The notes: generated by a model not told the origin, from the sequence alone. 64,000 nucleotides of DNA from CAYNJG01 sp965216885 (GCA_965216885.1 OZ244208.1:62001-126000); one strand, 5' to 3'. Counted from the first letter of the stretch, positions 18,655 to 28,577 are shown. Numbers and translations are program-made.

Positions 18655-18872
18655 CTGAACCAAAAGCCGCAAGAAACTGCGCAAGCGACACTGGACATCT
18701 GACAGCCCCAGACCGCCAACGACGATACGAGACGCGCCGCGATTCCCTGCCGGCAAGATTTCTTCCTCGTGAACAACGGTCGCAAAACGAGAACTAATAC
18801 GGAATTCCTGACGTGCTTTTGCCGTTTGCTACGATTTACTATATATAGAGAGTTGTACTTCAACATAATGCG

Positions 18873-19775
18873 GTGTCAGGGGTGGATGTGGTTGATGTAA
18901 TCACCAGACGTGAGATCGCTTACAGGGTCGTTCGCTGCATCGTAGCCGTTCTGTTGCTAGGTGCGGCGGGACTAAAGGCTTGGCAACTGATGACGGCACC
19001 CATACCTGGTCACGGTATCCTTGCCTCCCGAGCCCTTCAGGTTTGCTTGGTCGAATTCGAGCTATTTCTAGCCGTCGCATTGCTTATCGATTTCAAGCGG
19101 TTCGTGGTTTGGCGGATCACGTTGGCCACCATCGCTACATTCCTATGCTTCTCGCTGTGGAAAGCGTTTAGCGGGGTTGAGTCATGTGGTTGCTTTGGGC
19201 AGCTTCAAGTGCATCCGTGGATTACCTCACTAATCGACGCTCTGATGCTCGTTTCGTTTGTAGGGCTCCGTCCCGACGTGGCAGAGCCACGTTCTCCAAT
19301 TCAATCAAGCCATTTGAGGGCGGCAACGAGTTTCGCGCTAGTGATGGGTTTTTTTTTGGCGATCGGCATGGCCAGTTATCGGCCTGCGATCTTGAGTACT
19401 GACGGAGTTATTGTGGGCGCCGACGATACTGTGGTGTTGGAACCGAAAGAATGGCTTGGCAAAACGCTTCCATTATTGCCGTATATCAACATAGATAAAG
19501 ACCTAACGTCCGGCGTGCATGAAATATGGCTTTTCAAATCTGACTGCCCAGATTGCCAACGCAAATTGTCATCTATTGCCTCGCAAGGAGAGCCGGTAGC
19601 GATGGTGGAGTTACCGCCACACAAGCAAGGCATCGATCAAAGATTGGAGAAGAATTTCATAACGTGCGGAACATTGTCTGCGAAGTACGACTGGTTTGCG
19701 GAGCTACCGGTCGGCTTCAGGGTTCAAAATAGCGAGGTAACGGAAGTCCTGACGGATGCACTGTCAGGCGGATGA
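18873..19775 (+). CDS. MauE/DoxX-like membrane protein fused to thioredoxin-like domain
   Basis: 300 residues from a GTG. Four or five membrane helices in the first 170 residues include the motif ESCGCFGQLQVHPW, the hallmark CGCFG of MauE-type redox membrane proteins. A further helix (FALVMGFFLAIGMASY) leads to an exported domain with EIWLFKSDCPDCQRK, a thioredoxin-like CxxC. The MauE family supports disulfide formation in exported proteins such as methylamine dehydrogenase. The next gene encodes a secreted peptide with six Cys, a natural substrate candidate. Confidence 0.75.
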   Translation: MSGVDVVDVITRREIAYRVVRCIVAVLLLGAAGLKAWQLMTAPIPGHGILASRALQVCLVEFELFLAVALLIDFKRFVVWRITLATIATFLCFSLWKAFSGVESCGCFGQLQVHPWITSLIDALMLVSFVGLRPDVAEPRSPIQSSHLRAATSFALVMGFFLAIGMASYRPAILSTDGVIVGADDTVVLEPKEWLGKTLPLLPYINIDKDLTSGVHEIWLFKSDCPDCQRKLSSIASQGEPVAMVELPPHKQGIDQRLEKNFITCGTLSAKYDWFAELPVGFRVQNSEVTEVLTDALSGG

Positions 19776-19855
19776 TGCGACGAACAGTTAAGGACGTTTC
19801 GGTGGTCGTGGCACGTTGTCGCGACGTTGGATTTTTCATAGTAGGAGATTAGACC

Positions 19856-20203
19856 ATGAATGCAAGTACGATTCAGAGGTGGCGTGTTGCCCTGTTAGGA
19901 GTAGCCATCTCGATGATGGTGGTTGCCGCACGGGCTGATTTGGCTGAGACTAGCGTTGTTGCCTCGGTGGAGACGCTTAGCTCTGCGTCAGGTGGCATTG
20001 ACGCAATTAGCAGCGGGGAGACTTACGAATGCTCAGACCTAAGTCCTGGCGGAGCGGTAGCGACGATTTATTTTGATGGGGAATGCTGGGCAGCAGAATG
20101 TGCAACAGAATGCAGCAGCATCACATACGACTTCGTGCCGTTCGGCATTTTTTGTGGTCCAAATCAGGGCGATACTGTTGTTGACCCCTACGACTGCTCT
20201 TGA
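19856..20203 (+). CDS. small secreted six-Cys peptide
   Basis: 115 residues; GGAGA lies seven bases before the ATG. A Sec signal peptide (RWRVALLGVAISMMVVAARA) is followed by a Ser/Val-rich spacer and a C-terminal module of about 60 residues with six Cys (ECSDL, GECWAAEC, TECSS, FCGP, DCS). The layout of signal, spacer and small Cys-rich tail resembles secreted peptides of the NVEALA kind, though I do not claim homology. It lies between a MauE-thioredoxin gene and processing-type genes, so it is probably their client. Confidence 0.7.
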   Translation: MNASTIQRWRVALLGVAISMMVVAARADLAETSVVASVETLSSASGGIDAISSGETYECSDLSPGGAVATIYFDGECWAAECATECSSITYDFVPFGIFCGPNQGDTVVDPYDCS

Positions 20204-20227
20204 AGTCAAGGCAACAAGGTGTCTCAC

Positions 20228-21157
20228 ATGTTCTTCCTCATCACATACGGGCTGGCATTCGTAATTAGTTCCTCAGAACCCGTTTCAGCCGAAGAGCAGG
20301 AGTCTCTGTCGAATCTACGTGCCGAGCTTCTCCGGCACGTAGATTCAATTAGTTCCTCGGAGTTGACCTGCAAATGGAACGAGCATCGGCTCTCAACTGC
20401 AGGAGACGCTCTGGGTAGACTGCTAATTATATATAGCAGCGGGAATGACGGAAGTGGCAGATTCCACTATCGCTACTGCTACGACGGTCAACAAACCACT
20501 GAATTGTCGTTTCGTGACGCAGAAAAGAATGCTAGCATTCGTGATGGTTACGTGGCAACGGACTTTTCTCAGCAGATAGGTACGCCGCTGCGAGTAACAT
20601 TGATCAAGTCCCTTGAGATCGTTGAGAGAGCCTTAGCCGAAAATCAAGAATTTCGCGTTCGGCATATGGAATCAGGTGACATAGAGTGGATGCTTTCGGC
20701 ATCGAAAAACGGGCCACGGCAAGCCAAGTTAGTCCTAGCAAGTAAAATGGGCTTTAGACCTGCTTTTGTGTTGGATGTTGACGTGGAAGGAACGACGACT
20801 AGGACGACTTGTCAGTATGAGGAGTTTGGAAGCACATGGTTTCCTGTGGAGGGCACGGTGACGAGAATAGCATTAACCGGTGAGGAGGAATCACACACCT
20901 TCGTTCTCGAAAAACTTTCATTGAACAAGCCCGTTGCGGACGCCGTATTCGAGACTCAGAATTGGAACGAAACTGAAGTCCAAGATCTTCGTTACGGAAG
21001 TTTTTGGTCATTTGAAAATCGGCCCACACTAAGCGGCTTGAGCCGTGCCAAAAGCGCTGGATTCGTGAGCGAGTTTCCATTTCCAATGCTTTGGTTCTTT
21101 GGGGGAATCATTTCATCATCCCTAGCCACAATTGGGTTCCTGAGAGGAGCGTATTGA
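20228..21157 (+). CDS. secreted LolA/RseB-like protein with C-terminal membrane helix
   Basis: A start at GTG 20219 is also possible. 309 residues with an N-terminal signal sequence (MFFLITYGLAFVISSSEPVSA), a long beta-rich domain and a C-terminal helix (FPMLWFFGGIISSSLATIGF). The pattern (RYCYDGQQTTELSF, VTLIKSLEIVE, KMGFRPAFVLDV, TTRTTCQYEEF, WFPVEGTVTRI) suggests the outer-membrane lipoprotein-sorting fold. Stop and next ATG overlap (TGATG). Function in the locus unknown. Confidence 0.6.
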   Translation: MFFLITYGLAFVISSSEPVSAEEQESLSNLRAELLRHVDSISSSELTCKWNEHRLSTAGDALGRLLIIYSSGNDGSGRFHYRYCYDGQQTTELSFRDAEKNASIRDGYVATDFSQQIGTPLRVTLIKSLEIVERALAENQEFRVRHMESGDIEWMLSASKNGPRQAKLVLASKMGFRPAFVLDVDVEGTTTRTTCQYEEFGSTWFPVEGTVTRIALTGEEESHTFVLEKLSLNKPVADAVFETQNWNETEVQDLRYGSFWSFENRPTLSGLSRAKSAGFVSEFPFPMLWFFGGIISSSLATIGFLRGAY

Positions 21158-22071
21158 TGAGACGCCGCGGGATGACCTTGGTCGAGCTACTCGTCGTCAT
21201 TAGCATCATTGCAATTCTACTGGCCATATTGCTGCCGGCTGTGCATTCGACGCGAGGGGCTGCTCGGCTGATAACTTGCAAGAACAACTTTCGGCAGTGT
21301 TCCCTCGCCGTACTCGGGTACACGGCCGCGTCGGATGACAGGCTTCCACCAATGCTATCGCCCAGAATTGGTGATGTGGGTACGTCGCTGGGGTGGCGAA
21401 TTCCAATTCTGCCTTTTATCGAAGGTGGCTCGCTGTACAGAGCTTTCAAACAAGATGAGCCAATGTTTTCTGATGTAAACCGACCTATTATCGCATCAGT
21501 CGAACCAGTCTTTCAATGTCCCTCGACTCCAAGCTTCCCCAGGAGTCATAGTTTCAGTTTGGACATTGACGGATTTACCGACGATTTGTCAGTTGGTGCA
21601 CGCGACAACCAGGTCTTGTTTGCCGTCGGCGTGCCTGACCGATCTCGGCTTGCTGGAGGCTGGTATACCGGCAAGGCAGAGGCCCTCAAAACCACCCATC
21701 AAATGTGGGAGCGCGCAACTAAAGGGGCGAAGCTACAAAAGATTACTGACGGATTATCCAAGACAGCAATGCTAATAGAGCAGTCAGGAATGCCGATCAA
21801 GTATGGATTGAGGTTTGGCAGCGAATCTGGTGAAGGCTTGGCTTGGTCTGGCGACCAATGGCGGTTCGGCTGGCCGTTCAACACAGGGCCGGAAGGGTTT
21901 ATCGACTTAGATCGAGTTCCACCCATCAACGATTACAATTCCAATGGAATCTACACCTTTCACACCGATGTGCTCGTGTTATCCCATTTCGATGGCAGCG
22001 TTGTGTCACTCAGCCACCAGACAGACGTTCTGGTGCTGGCAAACAGATTAGCCAGATCAGACGGCAACTAG
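21157..22071 (+). CDS. DUF1559 prepilin-like protein
   Basis: 304 residues. The N-terminus MRRRGMTLVELLVVISII is a type IV prepilin/pseudopilin signal with a hydrophobic helix, and CKNNFRQCSLAVLGYTAASD and DRLPPM follow, exactly as in the planctomycete DUF1559 (SBP_bac_10) family. The usual cleavage G is followed here by M rather than F. These proteins are present in many copies per genome and their job is not settled. Translationally coupled to the previous gene. Confidence 0.9.
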   Translation: MRRRGMTLVELLVVISIIAILLAILLPAVHSTRGAARLITCKNNFRQCSLAVLGYTAASDDRLPPMLSPRIGDVGTSLGWRIPILPFIEGGSLYRAFKQDEPMFSDVNRPIIASVEPVFQCPSTPSFPRSHSFSLDIDGFTDDLSVGARDNQVLFAVGVPDRSRLAGGWYTGKAEALKTTHQMWERATKGAKLQKITDGLSKTAMLIEQSGMPIKYGLRFGSESGEGLAWSGDQWRFGWPFNTGPEGFIDLDRVPPINDYNSNGIYTFHTDVLVLSHFDGSVVSLSHQTDVLVLANRLARSDGN

Positions 22072-22111
22072 CACGACTGATTTCCGGCTCTTCAATCGAC
22101 GGAGTTTGCAT

Positions 22112-23785
22112 ATGGCTTACGTTAGACTGGCGTTCCTTTTACTGGTGTGGGCGACTGTATGTAGCGCCTATCAGCCTGGGATGGATGACGGCGTATCACC
22201 ATATATCCTCGATAGCGCCAAGAACTCTGGAACGGCTTGCGTCTACTACATCGCGCACTATTTCGGGAGGTCGGAGACGTTCGAGGATATTGCCGACCTC
22301 TGTCCACCAACGCTAGAGGGGCTAACGCTCAATGGCCTCCGAGTAGCATGCGACGAACTTTCTCTGTATACACTCGGCGCAAAGACAAATGTCACGTCGC
22401 TCGATCGGCTAAAGCACCCTGCCATTGTCCGGCTTGCCTTCCCGAACCTAATGGACCAGAGGATACAACGATCCCAAGACAAATTCTGTCTCGTCCTTGG
22501 CTACGAAAACGGCAAGTTTCTGGTGTACGATCCGCCAAAAGAATTCCGCGAAATGACTTTCGCGGAAATGAGCAGGCACTTTTCAGGCGAAATCCTGGTC
22601 GTATCACGTGAGCCAATATCGAGCGTTGCGGACGCGTTTCACAAATCTACTTCGAAGTCCGTATCCTACTTGGGTGGGGCTGCAATTGGGGGCTTGTTCG
22701 CGTTTTTTTTGGTATGGCGTCGCAATAATCGTCGTCGGGGAGCGATGCCAAGTTCACGTCAGGACAAACCTCAAAGTGATGCGAGGTCGTCGTTGTTGAA
22801 TTCGGTGCTGCTGATAGCTATTTCTGTAATCTGCGGATGCCAGCGTAACCAGCCTGACTCTCCGTACCAGCACGATGCGGGCATACTTCCATCTGGAAAG
22901 ATCATCTCACACAAGTTCCAAGTGAGAAACCCAAGCGACTCGCCATTGCAGTTCCTAGAGATAAAAAATGACTGCAAATGTACTTCAACGTTGATGGGGG
23001 ACTTGCCAATCACCGTGCGGCCGGGTGATTTTGTCGAGGCGAAAGTCGAACTAAACACCAGTGACTTTGAGGGACCAACCGAACGCAAGATGATAGTGAT
23101 GACTGATTCGGAGAATCCACTCTACAAGACCATTCCCCTTACCCTGCGGTTCGACGCCTATCGGGCAGCACGTCCATTGAATAGCGTCTACTTTGGACAA
23201 GTAAAACCGGGTGACACGAAAAAACACCCGATACGGATCAAGTTGGGTAATCCCGAATACGGGAAATCGTTTGTGAGTGCCGACTCTGACCTACCGGGAA
23301 TCGAAGTTAGCAAGCGTTTTGTCGACGAGGAGTTTCTGGTGCTGGACGTGACTTTGCGCGTCTCGGAGAATGCTACGGACTCGTTGGTCGGACGAGTTAC
23401 GGTTCGGTTTGAGAGTCCAGAGATCAATGAGGAAATTCTCGTTCCCGTCGTCGCTCATATTCAGGGCGACATCGAGCTTGTCCCAGACCGCTTCACCAAG
23501 ACATTAATGAAGCCAAAGGGTGAGAAATTCGTTCATTCATTCAGGATTCGTTCGCGCTCCGGTGCGCTGTTCCGGATTGTGGATGCTGAGCTACCGGAGG
23601 GAGTTGTATTCGTACAAGAAGAAGACGTGACAACCAAAGCGCATTACTTCGACTTGGTCATGCAGGACCGCAAGACGGTCGCAGGGCTACTGGATCCGCT
23701 CGTTTTCCATACTGATCATCCGCAGCATCCGGAGTTTCGGATCTATATGGAGACTTTGAAGAAACTGAAGTCGGGGAAAAAATAA
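22112..23785 (+). CDS. C39-peptidase-like domain fused to DUF1573 domain
   Basis: ATG at 22112 with GGAG seven bases upstream; signal peptide MAYVRLAFLLLVWATVCSA. Residues about 30-160 look like a papain-like C39 domain: NSGTACVYYIAHYFGR holds the Cys and FLVYDPP the Asp. The usual His before the second strand is replaced (DKFCLVLGYENG), and the oxyanion Gln is not visible, so it may be inactive. A membrane helix, a Cys that could be an internal lipobox (ISVICGCQRN), and a DUF1573 domain (ISHKFQVRNPSDSPLQF, NDCKCTST) follow. C39 peptidases process leader peptides; here the role is inferred. Confidence 0.65.
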   Translation: MAYVRLAFLLLVWATVCSAYQPGMDDGVSPYILDSAKNSGTACVYYIAHYFGRSETFEDIADLCPPTLEGLTLNGLRVACDELSLYTLGAKTNVTSLDRLKHPAIVRLAFPNLMDQRIQRSQDKFCLVLGYENGKFLVYDPPKEFREMTFAEMSRHFSGEILVVSREPISSVADAFHKSTSKSVSYLGGAAIGGLFAFFLVWRRNNRRRGAMPSSRQDKPQSDARSSLLNSVLLIAISVICGCQRNQPDSPYQHDAGILPSGKIISHKFQVRNPSDSPLQFLEIKNDCKCTSTLMGDLPITVRPGDFVEAKVELNTSDFEGPTERKMIVMTDSENPLYKTIPLTLRFDAYRAARPLNSVYFGQVKPGDTKKHPIRIKLGNPEYGKSFVSADSDLPGIEVSKRFVDEEFLVLDVTLRVSENATDSLVGRVTVRFESPEINEEILVPVVAHIQGDIELVPDRFTKTLMKPKGEKFVHSFRIRSRSGALFRIVDAELPEGVVFVQEEDVTTKAHYFDLVMQDRKTVAGLLDPLVFHTDHPQHPEFRIYMETLKKLKSGKK

Positions 23786-23823
23786 CCCATCCCCATGACG
23801 AGTCCCGTTGGCAAGTGAACAGT

Positions 23824-25824
23824 ATGACACGGGATTATTGGCGAAACACAAATACTTTTTCAATCCCAGTGATCGTCTGCTTGCTGCTAGGTGCTCACGC
23901 AGGCCTCGTGGCCTACTCTTCGGCACTACACAGCCCTGTATTGGATGAGACCGGTCATTTGCCTTGCGGCCTGGCAGTTTGGAAGTTCGGGCGGGTTGAT
24001 TTGTATCCGAACAATCCGCCGCTGGTGAAGTCGATTGCTGCACTTCCGTTGATGTTCGTCGAGCATGAAGAGGATTGGGCCGACATCGACAATCCTCCAC
24101 TCAGTCGCCCTGAATTCAGCCTTGGTTACGATTTCATCAATGCCAATGGCGAAGGTGTTTTCTGGCTGTTTGCGCTGGCTCGGTGGGCCTGTATTCCGTT
24201 CGCGTTGCTAGGAGGCTGGGTTTGCTTTCGGTGGGCATCCGAGCTGTATGGAGCGCGAGCTGGATTGCTCGCGCTTACGCTGTGGTGCTTTTCGCCCAAT
24301 ATTCTTGGTATTGCACAGACGATTACTCCCGACACGGGGGCTTGTGCGTTGGGGCTGTTAGCCAGCTATTCATTCTGGCGCTGGACGCGAAGTCCCGGCT
24401 GGGCGCGAGCAGTGTTCGTCGGCGTAACGCTGGGGTTGGCTAATCTTTGTAAGTTTACGTGGGTGATTCTGTTTCCGCTGTGGGTGTTGCTGTTCGTGTT
24501 TGTGTGGCTCAGTCGTCGAAACTGGGCGCCTAGTGTGATGGAGATTTTTGTTCGTCGTGCGGTGCGAACGGATCGTAGAGAGACGGACAGGAATGTCAAT
24601 CCTACGGAGATTCGTGCCTCGGTAGTTCAACTTGGTTTGGCATTCGCCATTGCCGCGCTCATCATCAACGCAGGGTACGGATTCAAGGGTACGCTGACTC
24701 CGCTCGGTGATCTGCACTTCTTCAGCAGGGCGCTCGGCGGTTCCGACTATTCCCTTGGAATGAACACACCTCGCGTGGGCGGAAACAAGTTCCGGCGGAC
24801 GACTCTGGGACGCGTGCCCATACCGCTACCGGAAGATTACGTTCGCGGAATCGATTTGCAAAAGCGTGATTTCGAACAGGAGTTCACCGGTTATCTACGA
24901 GGGCGTTGGAAGAAAGGCGGCTGGTGGTACTATTACTTGTATGGTCTTGCCGTGAAAACCCCGGTCGGCACTCTGGCACTATTCGGACTGTGCGTCGGAG
25001 TGAGTCTGCTTGTTGCTCCTTCGCGGACAGCTCTAGATGAACCGGGCGGCAGCGAATTGGGTGCCGACGACGCGTGCTTTCATCTAGCGCCACCCGGAAA
25101 CTTCTGTGATGAGCTCATCTTGTTGGCACCTGCGGCGGTTATCCTTACGCTCGTGAGTTGCCAGACGGGAATCAACATGTTCATCCGGTACGTCTTGCCG
25201 GCAGTACCCTTACTTTTCGTCTGGGTGAGTAAGCTCGCGAGACCATCACTTTGGCAGTTTGGCCTGTGTCGCGCTATCGTGATAGTTTGCTTGCTGTGTT
25301 CGATATTGAGCAGTATGCGATATGTTCCGCACAGTGCTTCGTACTTCAACGAGCTTGTAGGTGGACCGTTGGGCGGGCCCGACCATCTCATCGATTCCAA
25401 CATCGGCTGGGGGCAGGACCTGCTGTTTTTGAAACGTTGGTACGACGACCATCCCGAAGCTCGGCCGTTGGGGTTGGTCTACTTCGGGAACATGGACGCT
25501 CGTGTGGCGAGCATCGAATTTGACATTCCACCGTCCGGACCCGTTTCGCTGAATCATCGCTGTCAACTGGCGGATAAATCACAGGGTCCTCAACCTGGCT
25601 GGTATGCGGTCGACGTCAGTTTTACTCGGGGGATGAGACGATTTGTACGTGACGGTAGAGGAGAAGTAGCACGTAGCGGAAGGCATTGCGATTTCAGTTA
25701 TTTCCAACATTTCGAGCCTGTCGACCATGCTGGGTATTCGGTTTACATCTATCACATCACGTTGGAAGAGGCAAATCGTGTGCGGACCAAACTGGGGCAG
25801 CGAGAGCTCCCTAATACACCATGA
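23824..25824 (+). CDS. GT39/PMT-like membrane glycosyltransferase
   Basis: About 666 residues; a GTG nine bases upstream could also serve. Some ten membrane helices. The first exported loop has SPVLDETGHLP, the Asp-Glu pair typical of GT-C enzymes, and LYPNNPPLVKSIAALPL follows. These enzymes transfer sugars from polyprenyl-phosphate carriers to proteins or lipids outside the membrane. The GT2 protein next door could make the carrier. Confidence 0.75.
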   Translation: MTRDYWRNTNTFSIPVIVCLLLGAHAGLVAYSSALHSPVLDETGHLPCGLAVWKFGRVDLYPNNPPLVKSIAALPLMFVEHEEDWADIDNPPLSRPEFSLGYDFINANGEGVFWLFALARWACIPFALLGGWVCFRWASELYGARAGLLALTLWCFSPNILGIAQTITPDTGACALGLLASYSFWRWTRSPGWARAVFVGVTLGLANLCKFTWVILFPLWVLLFVFVWLSRRNWAPSVMEIFVRRAVRTDRRETDRNVNPTEIRASVVQLGLAFAIAALIINAGYGFKGTLTPLGDLHFFSRALGGSDYSLGMNTPRVGGNKFRRTTLGRVPIPLPEDYVRGIDLQKRDFEQEFTGYLRGRWKKGGWWYYYLYGLAVKTPVGTLALFGLCVGVSLLVAPSRTALDEPGGSELGADDACFHLAPPGNFCDELILLAPAAVILTLVSCQTGINMFIRYVLPAVPLLFVWVSKLARPSLWQFGLCRAIVIVCLLCSILSSMRYVPHSASYFNELVGGPLGGPDHLIDSNIGWGQDLLFLKRWYDDHPEARPLGLVYFGNMDARVASIEFDIPPSGPVSLNHRCQLADKSQGPQPGWYAVDVSFTRGMRRFVRDGRGEVARSGRHCDFSYFQHFEPVDHAGYSVYIYHITLEEANRVRTKLGQRELPNTP

Positions 25825-25860
25825 GCCACGCCTTCAAACTTTCCTTATTGGGAGTTTCGC

Positions 25861-26646
25861 ATGAATTCGGAAACCAAGCCGCTGCTGACGGTTATAGTCC
25901 CAGCTTATAACGAGGAAGCGACCATTGAGGTCGTGCTGCGTCGCGTGCGTGCGCTCTCCGCCCGGATCGAAATCATCACTGTCGATGATGGCAGTACCGA
26001 TGAAACGTTGCCAATGATGACTGCACTTGGCGACGAACTGGAATTACAGGTGCGTCGTCACACTTCCAATCGTGGCAAGGGAGCAGCGATCCAAACGGCA
26101 TTGCAGACTGCGAGGGGCATGGCCATCGCTGTGCAGGATGCGGATCTGGAATACGACCCGGGCGAACTCCTCACGTTGTTGGTACCGATCACCGAAGGGG
26201 AAGCGGACATCGTATTTGGAAACCGGTTTCACTCACAGAGTCGACTTGAAGCCGTCCCGCTTCATTTTGCGGCGAATGCACTAATCACATGGTGTTGCAA
26301 CTGGTTTTTGATGACTCCGGTCAACGATGTGGAAACCTGCTTCAAGGTAGTACGGCGCGAGTGTCTGGCAGCAATTACGCTGGAGGAAACCGGATTTGGA
26401 ATCGAAATAGAGATGGCCATCAAGTTGATGTCGATACGTGGCTTGAAGGTACGTGAACTTCCGATTTCGTACCGCCCCCGAACGCGTGCGGCGGGCAAGA
26501 AGATTCGGGCACGTGACGGAATTCGCGCTCTTTGGTGTGTCCTCAAGTATGGCTGCCGACGAACGACGGCAGATAGTAAGGCGGCGGATCGCAAACGAGA
26601 TGTCGCGATTGCAGCTCAGAACACCCCTGTCCGACGCCACAGTTAG
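25861..26646 (+). CDS. family 2 glycosyltransferase (polyprenyl-phosphate sugar synthase-like)
   Basis: 261 residues: TVIVPAYNEEATIEVVLRRV, the DDGSTDET nucleotide-binding loop, RGKGAAIQTAL, QDADLEYDPGEL (DxD) and ETGFGIEIEMAIKL. No membrane helix. Matches dolichol-phosphate mannosyltransferase-like GT2 enzymes that load a sugar on polyprenyl phosphate, which would feed the GT39-type protein directly upstream. Confidence 0.85.
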   Translation: MNSETKPLLTVIVPAYNEEATIEVVLRRVRALSARIEIITVDDGSTDETLPMMTALGDELELQVRRHTSNRGKGAAIQTALQTARGMAIAVQDADLEYDPGELLTLLVPITEGEADIVFGNRFHSQSRLEAVPLHFAANALITWCCNWFLMTPVNDVETCFKVVRRECLAAITLEETGFGIEIEMAIKLMSIRGLKVRELPISYRPRTRAAGKKIRARDGIRALWCVLKYGCRRTTADSKAADRKRDVAIAAQNTPVRRHS

Positions 26647-26807
26647 CGTGTGGACCAGCATCAAGAAACCCTGCCTGTGTCTCACCAAGGATGAGGGGTG
26701 TTGCTGACGTCCCACGACCTCCCGGCCGAGCACTGGGGCCCACCTGAGGACAACCAATCCGATCGAATCCACATTCGCGATGCCCAAATGGAGGCGGCGG
26801 ACCGGCC

Positions 26808-28067
26808 CTATTTGGCCGCTTTCTCGGGATTTATGGTACTTTCAGCAGCCAACCTATGCAATTCGCCTGCAGCATCGTCACGCATAGAACCGCATCGTTG
26901 GGCAGCTGCCCTCGCAATCATGTCTGCATTGAGCCCAGCGGCCTGCAAAACATGATCTCCTCGAACCTTGGCGTAATGCCGAAGTAGGGTGTCAACGCTG
27001 TCCCCTTGCCACGCCGCAACGACGTGGACGGGAAAGTGATCTAGCAACTCGGTTGCTCGGGATGATCGCATCGAATGGAACAGAAGCGGCCATGGTTTCA
27101 AACCAGCTCGCCAGACAAGTTTTTCAAATGTGGTTCGCAGATTCGAATTCTTCCAGTTCTCGTGTCCGTCTACGAGTTTCGCGGCAGCTCGACGGAACTT
27201 CGCGTCCACAGTGTAAATCGCTCCTTCGTCGGCAATCTCCATTGAGTTTTCAAGCTCGGATCGTACTTCGGGATACAACGGAACGACTCGACGATGCTTT
27301 CCGGGATGGTGCTCCGTCTTCGGAGAAGTGACGACCATTCGGTCCTGATCCCAAAGCACGTCCTGCCACCTCAACGAGAGTACTTCGGAAGGGCAGCGCA
27401 TGCCTCCATACCGACACAACGTGAGAATCGTTCGCCAGTGCTGATCTGGACAAACGGCGTAAATGGCTTCGTACATCTCACGCGTTACTTCTGCGTGTTC
27501 AGCGGGCTGACTCTTCTTGGCTCGCACTTTCTCGAACGGGTTCTCATCGAGAATTCGACTGTCCTTGGCAAACTCAAATACTTGCCGGGCAAAGTCGATC
27601 CGTTTCTTGATCGTTGAGGGTCGCATGAAACTAGTTTTGCCCTGCGCTGGCGTTCGCTCCAGCGTGATCTTGAAATCCTGGGCGGCTGCCCTCGAGATTG
27701 ACTTGAGTTCGATGTCTCCGAAATGTGCCAGCAGCGACGTCCTGCCTTGCTGATACGTTTCCTTGGTTGCCGGCTTCACGTCCTTACGGTGGTCAATGTA
27801 GAGATCAATGAATTGCTCCAACTTTGTCGGAATGCTCGTGCAAGGGGTCTCTATTAAACCTAGTTCTCGAAGTCTGCTCACCATCGACTCTGGACACTTT
27901 GCGACGAGATCATCAATCTCCTTCCTCAGAACGGTGTCCTCGCAGCCGTAGGCTTTGACTGCTAAGTCAATGAGTTCCTTCGTTTTGGCAACTTGCCGGG
28001 TCGTTAGCTTCGCCGCCCCCAGCGTGCGGCGTTTCCCAGCCCAAGTGAATTGAATGAGTTTTGCCAT
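26808..28067 (-). CDS. tyrosine recombinase/integrase
   Basis: 419 residues. An N-terminal SAM-like core-binding region (HFGDIELKSISRAAAQDFKI) is followed by the catalytic domain: CRYGGMRCPSEVLSLRWQDV holds the first Arg, FHSMRSSRATELL the HxxR box, VVAAWQGDSVDTLLRHYAKV the second basic box and the Tyr nucleophile. It marks a mobile segment. No attachment site was found next to it; the nearest tRNA remnant is at 6.8 kb. Confidence 0.9.
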   Translation of the reverse strand: MAKLIQFTWAGKRRTLGAAKLTTRQVAKTKELIDLAVKAYGCEDTVLRKEIDDLVAKCPESMVSRLRELGLIETPCTSIPTKLEQFIDLYIDHRKDVKPATKETYQQGRTSLLAHFGDIELKSISRAAAQDFKITLERTPAQGKTSFMRPSTIKKRIDFARQVFEFAKDSRILDENPFEKVRAKKSQPAEHAEVTREMYEAIYAVCPDQHWRTILTLCRYGGMRCPSEVLSLRWQDVLWDQDRMVVTSPKTEHHPGKHRRVVPLYPEVRSELENSMEIADEGAIYTVDAKFRRAAAKLVDGHENWKNSNLRTTFEKLVWRAGLKPWPLLFHSMRSSRATELLDHFPVHVVAAWQGDSVDTLLRHYAKVRGDHVLQAAGLNADMIARAAAQRCGSMRDDAAGELHRLAAESTINPEKAAK

Positions 28068-28264
28068 CTAAAACATCCTTTGTGTTTGTCGCGGAGAAAA
28101 AGCGCCAGTGTTGATAGGCATGAACGGGTACGATAGTCCGTAGCGTCCACCTTGCTCGACGAGGATTCCTGTTGAATTGGCTACGCAGACAATGGTCATT
28201 GAGCCCAAGGCTCCACGGACATTGCGATCTTAGCGTACATGGGGCACTAAAAAAGGGCGGTAGT

Positions 28265-28480
28265 ATGAAGTGCAAGAAGCGTACAGCACCGACTCGCAAG
28301 AAGGTGCAACAGACAGCAAGGCGAGACTTGTCAGAAAGTCTCGTCTGTCTCATCGCCTTTTCCCAAGTGCAAAACCGTTCAAACCAAGTTGCTTTTGCCG
28401 AGCTACTTGCCGCTCCGCAGATGAAAATGCCGATGGTTGCCCACGCAAAAGTCTGCGCATGGTTGCAAGAGCGCAAGTGA
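28265..28480 (+). CDS. small basic hypothetical protein
   Basis: 71 residues from the ATG at 28265 (GGCGG upstream): MKCKKRTAPTRKKVQQTARR and then a helical region. No family recognised. Divergent from the integrase gene, where an excisionase-like gene would often lie, but no HTH is clear. Confidence 0.45.
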   Translation: MKCKKRTAPTRKKVQQTARRDLSESLVCLIAFSQVQNRSNQVAFAELLAAPQMKMPMVAHAKVCAWLQERK

Positions 28481-28577
28481 TTCAAACGCCATTGCGTTCC
28501 AGATTCCGAAACGAAGCGGCGCATACGCCGTGCCAGTTTTTGTTGCCAAATGACGTCAATTCAGGCATTCTTTCAAG

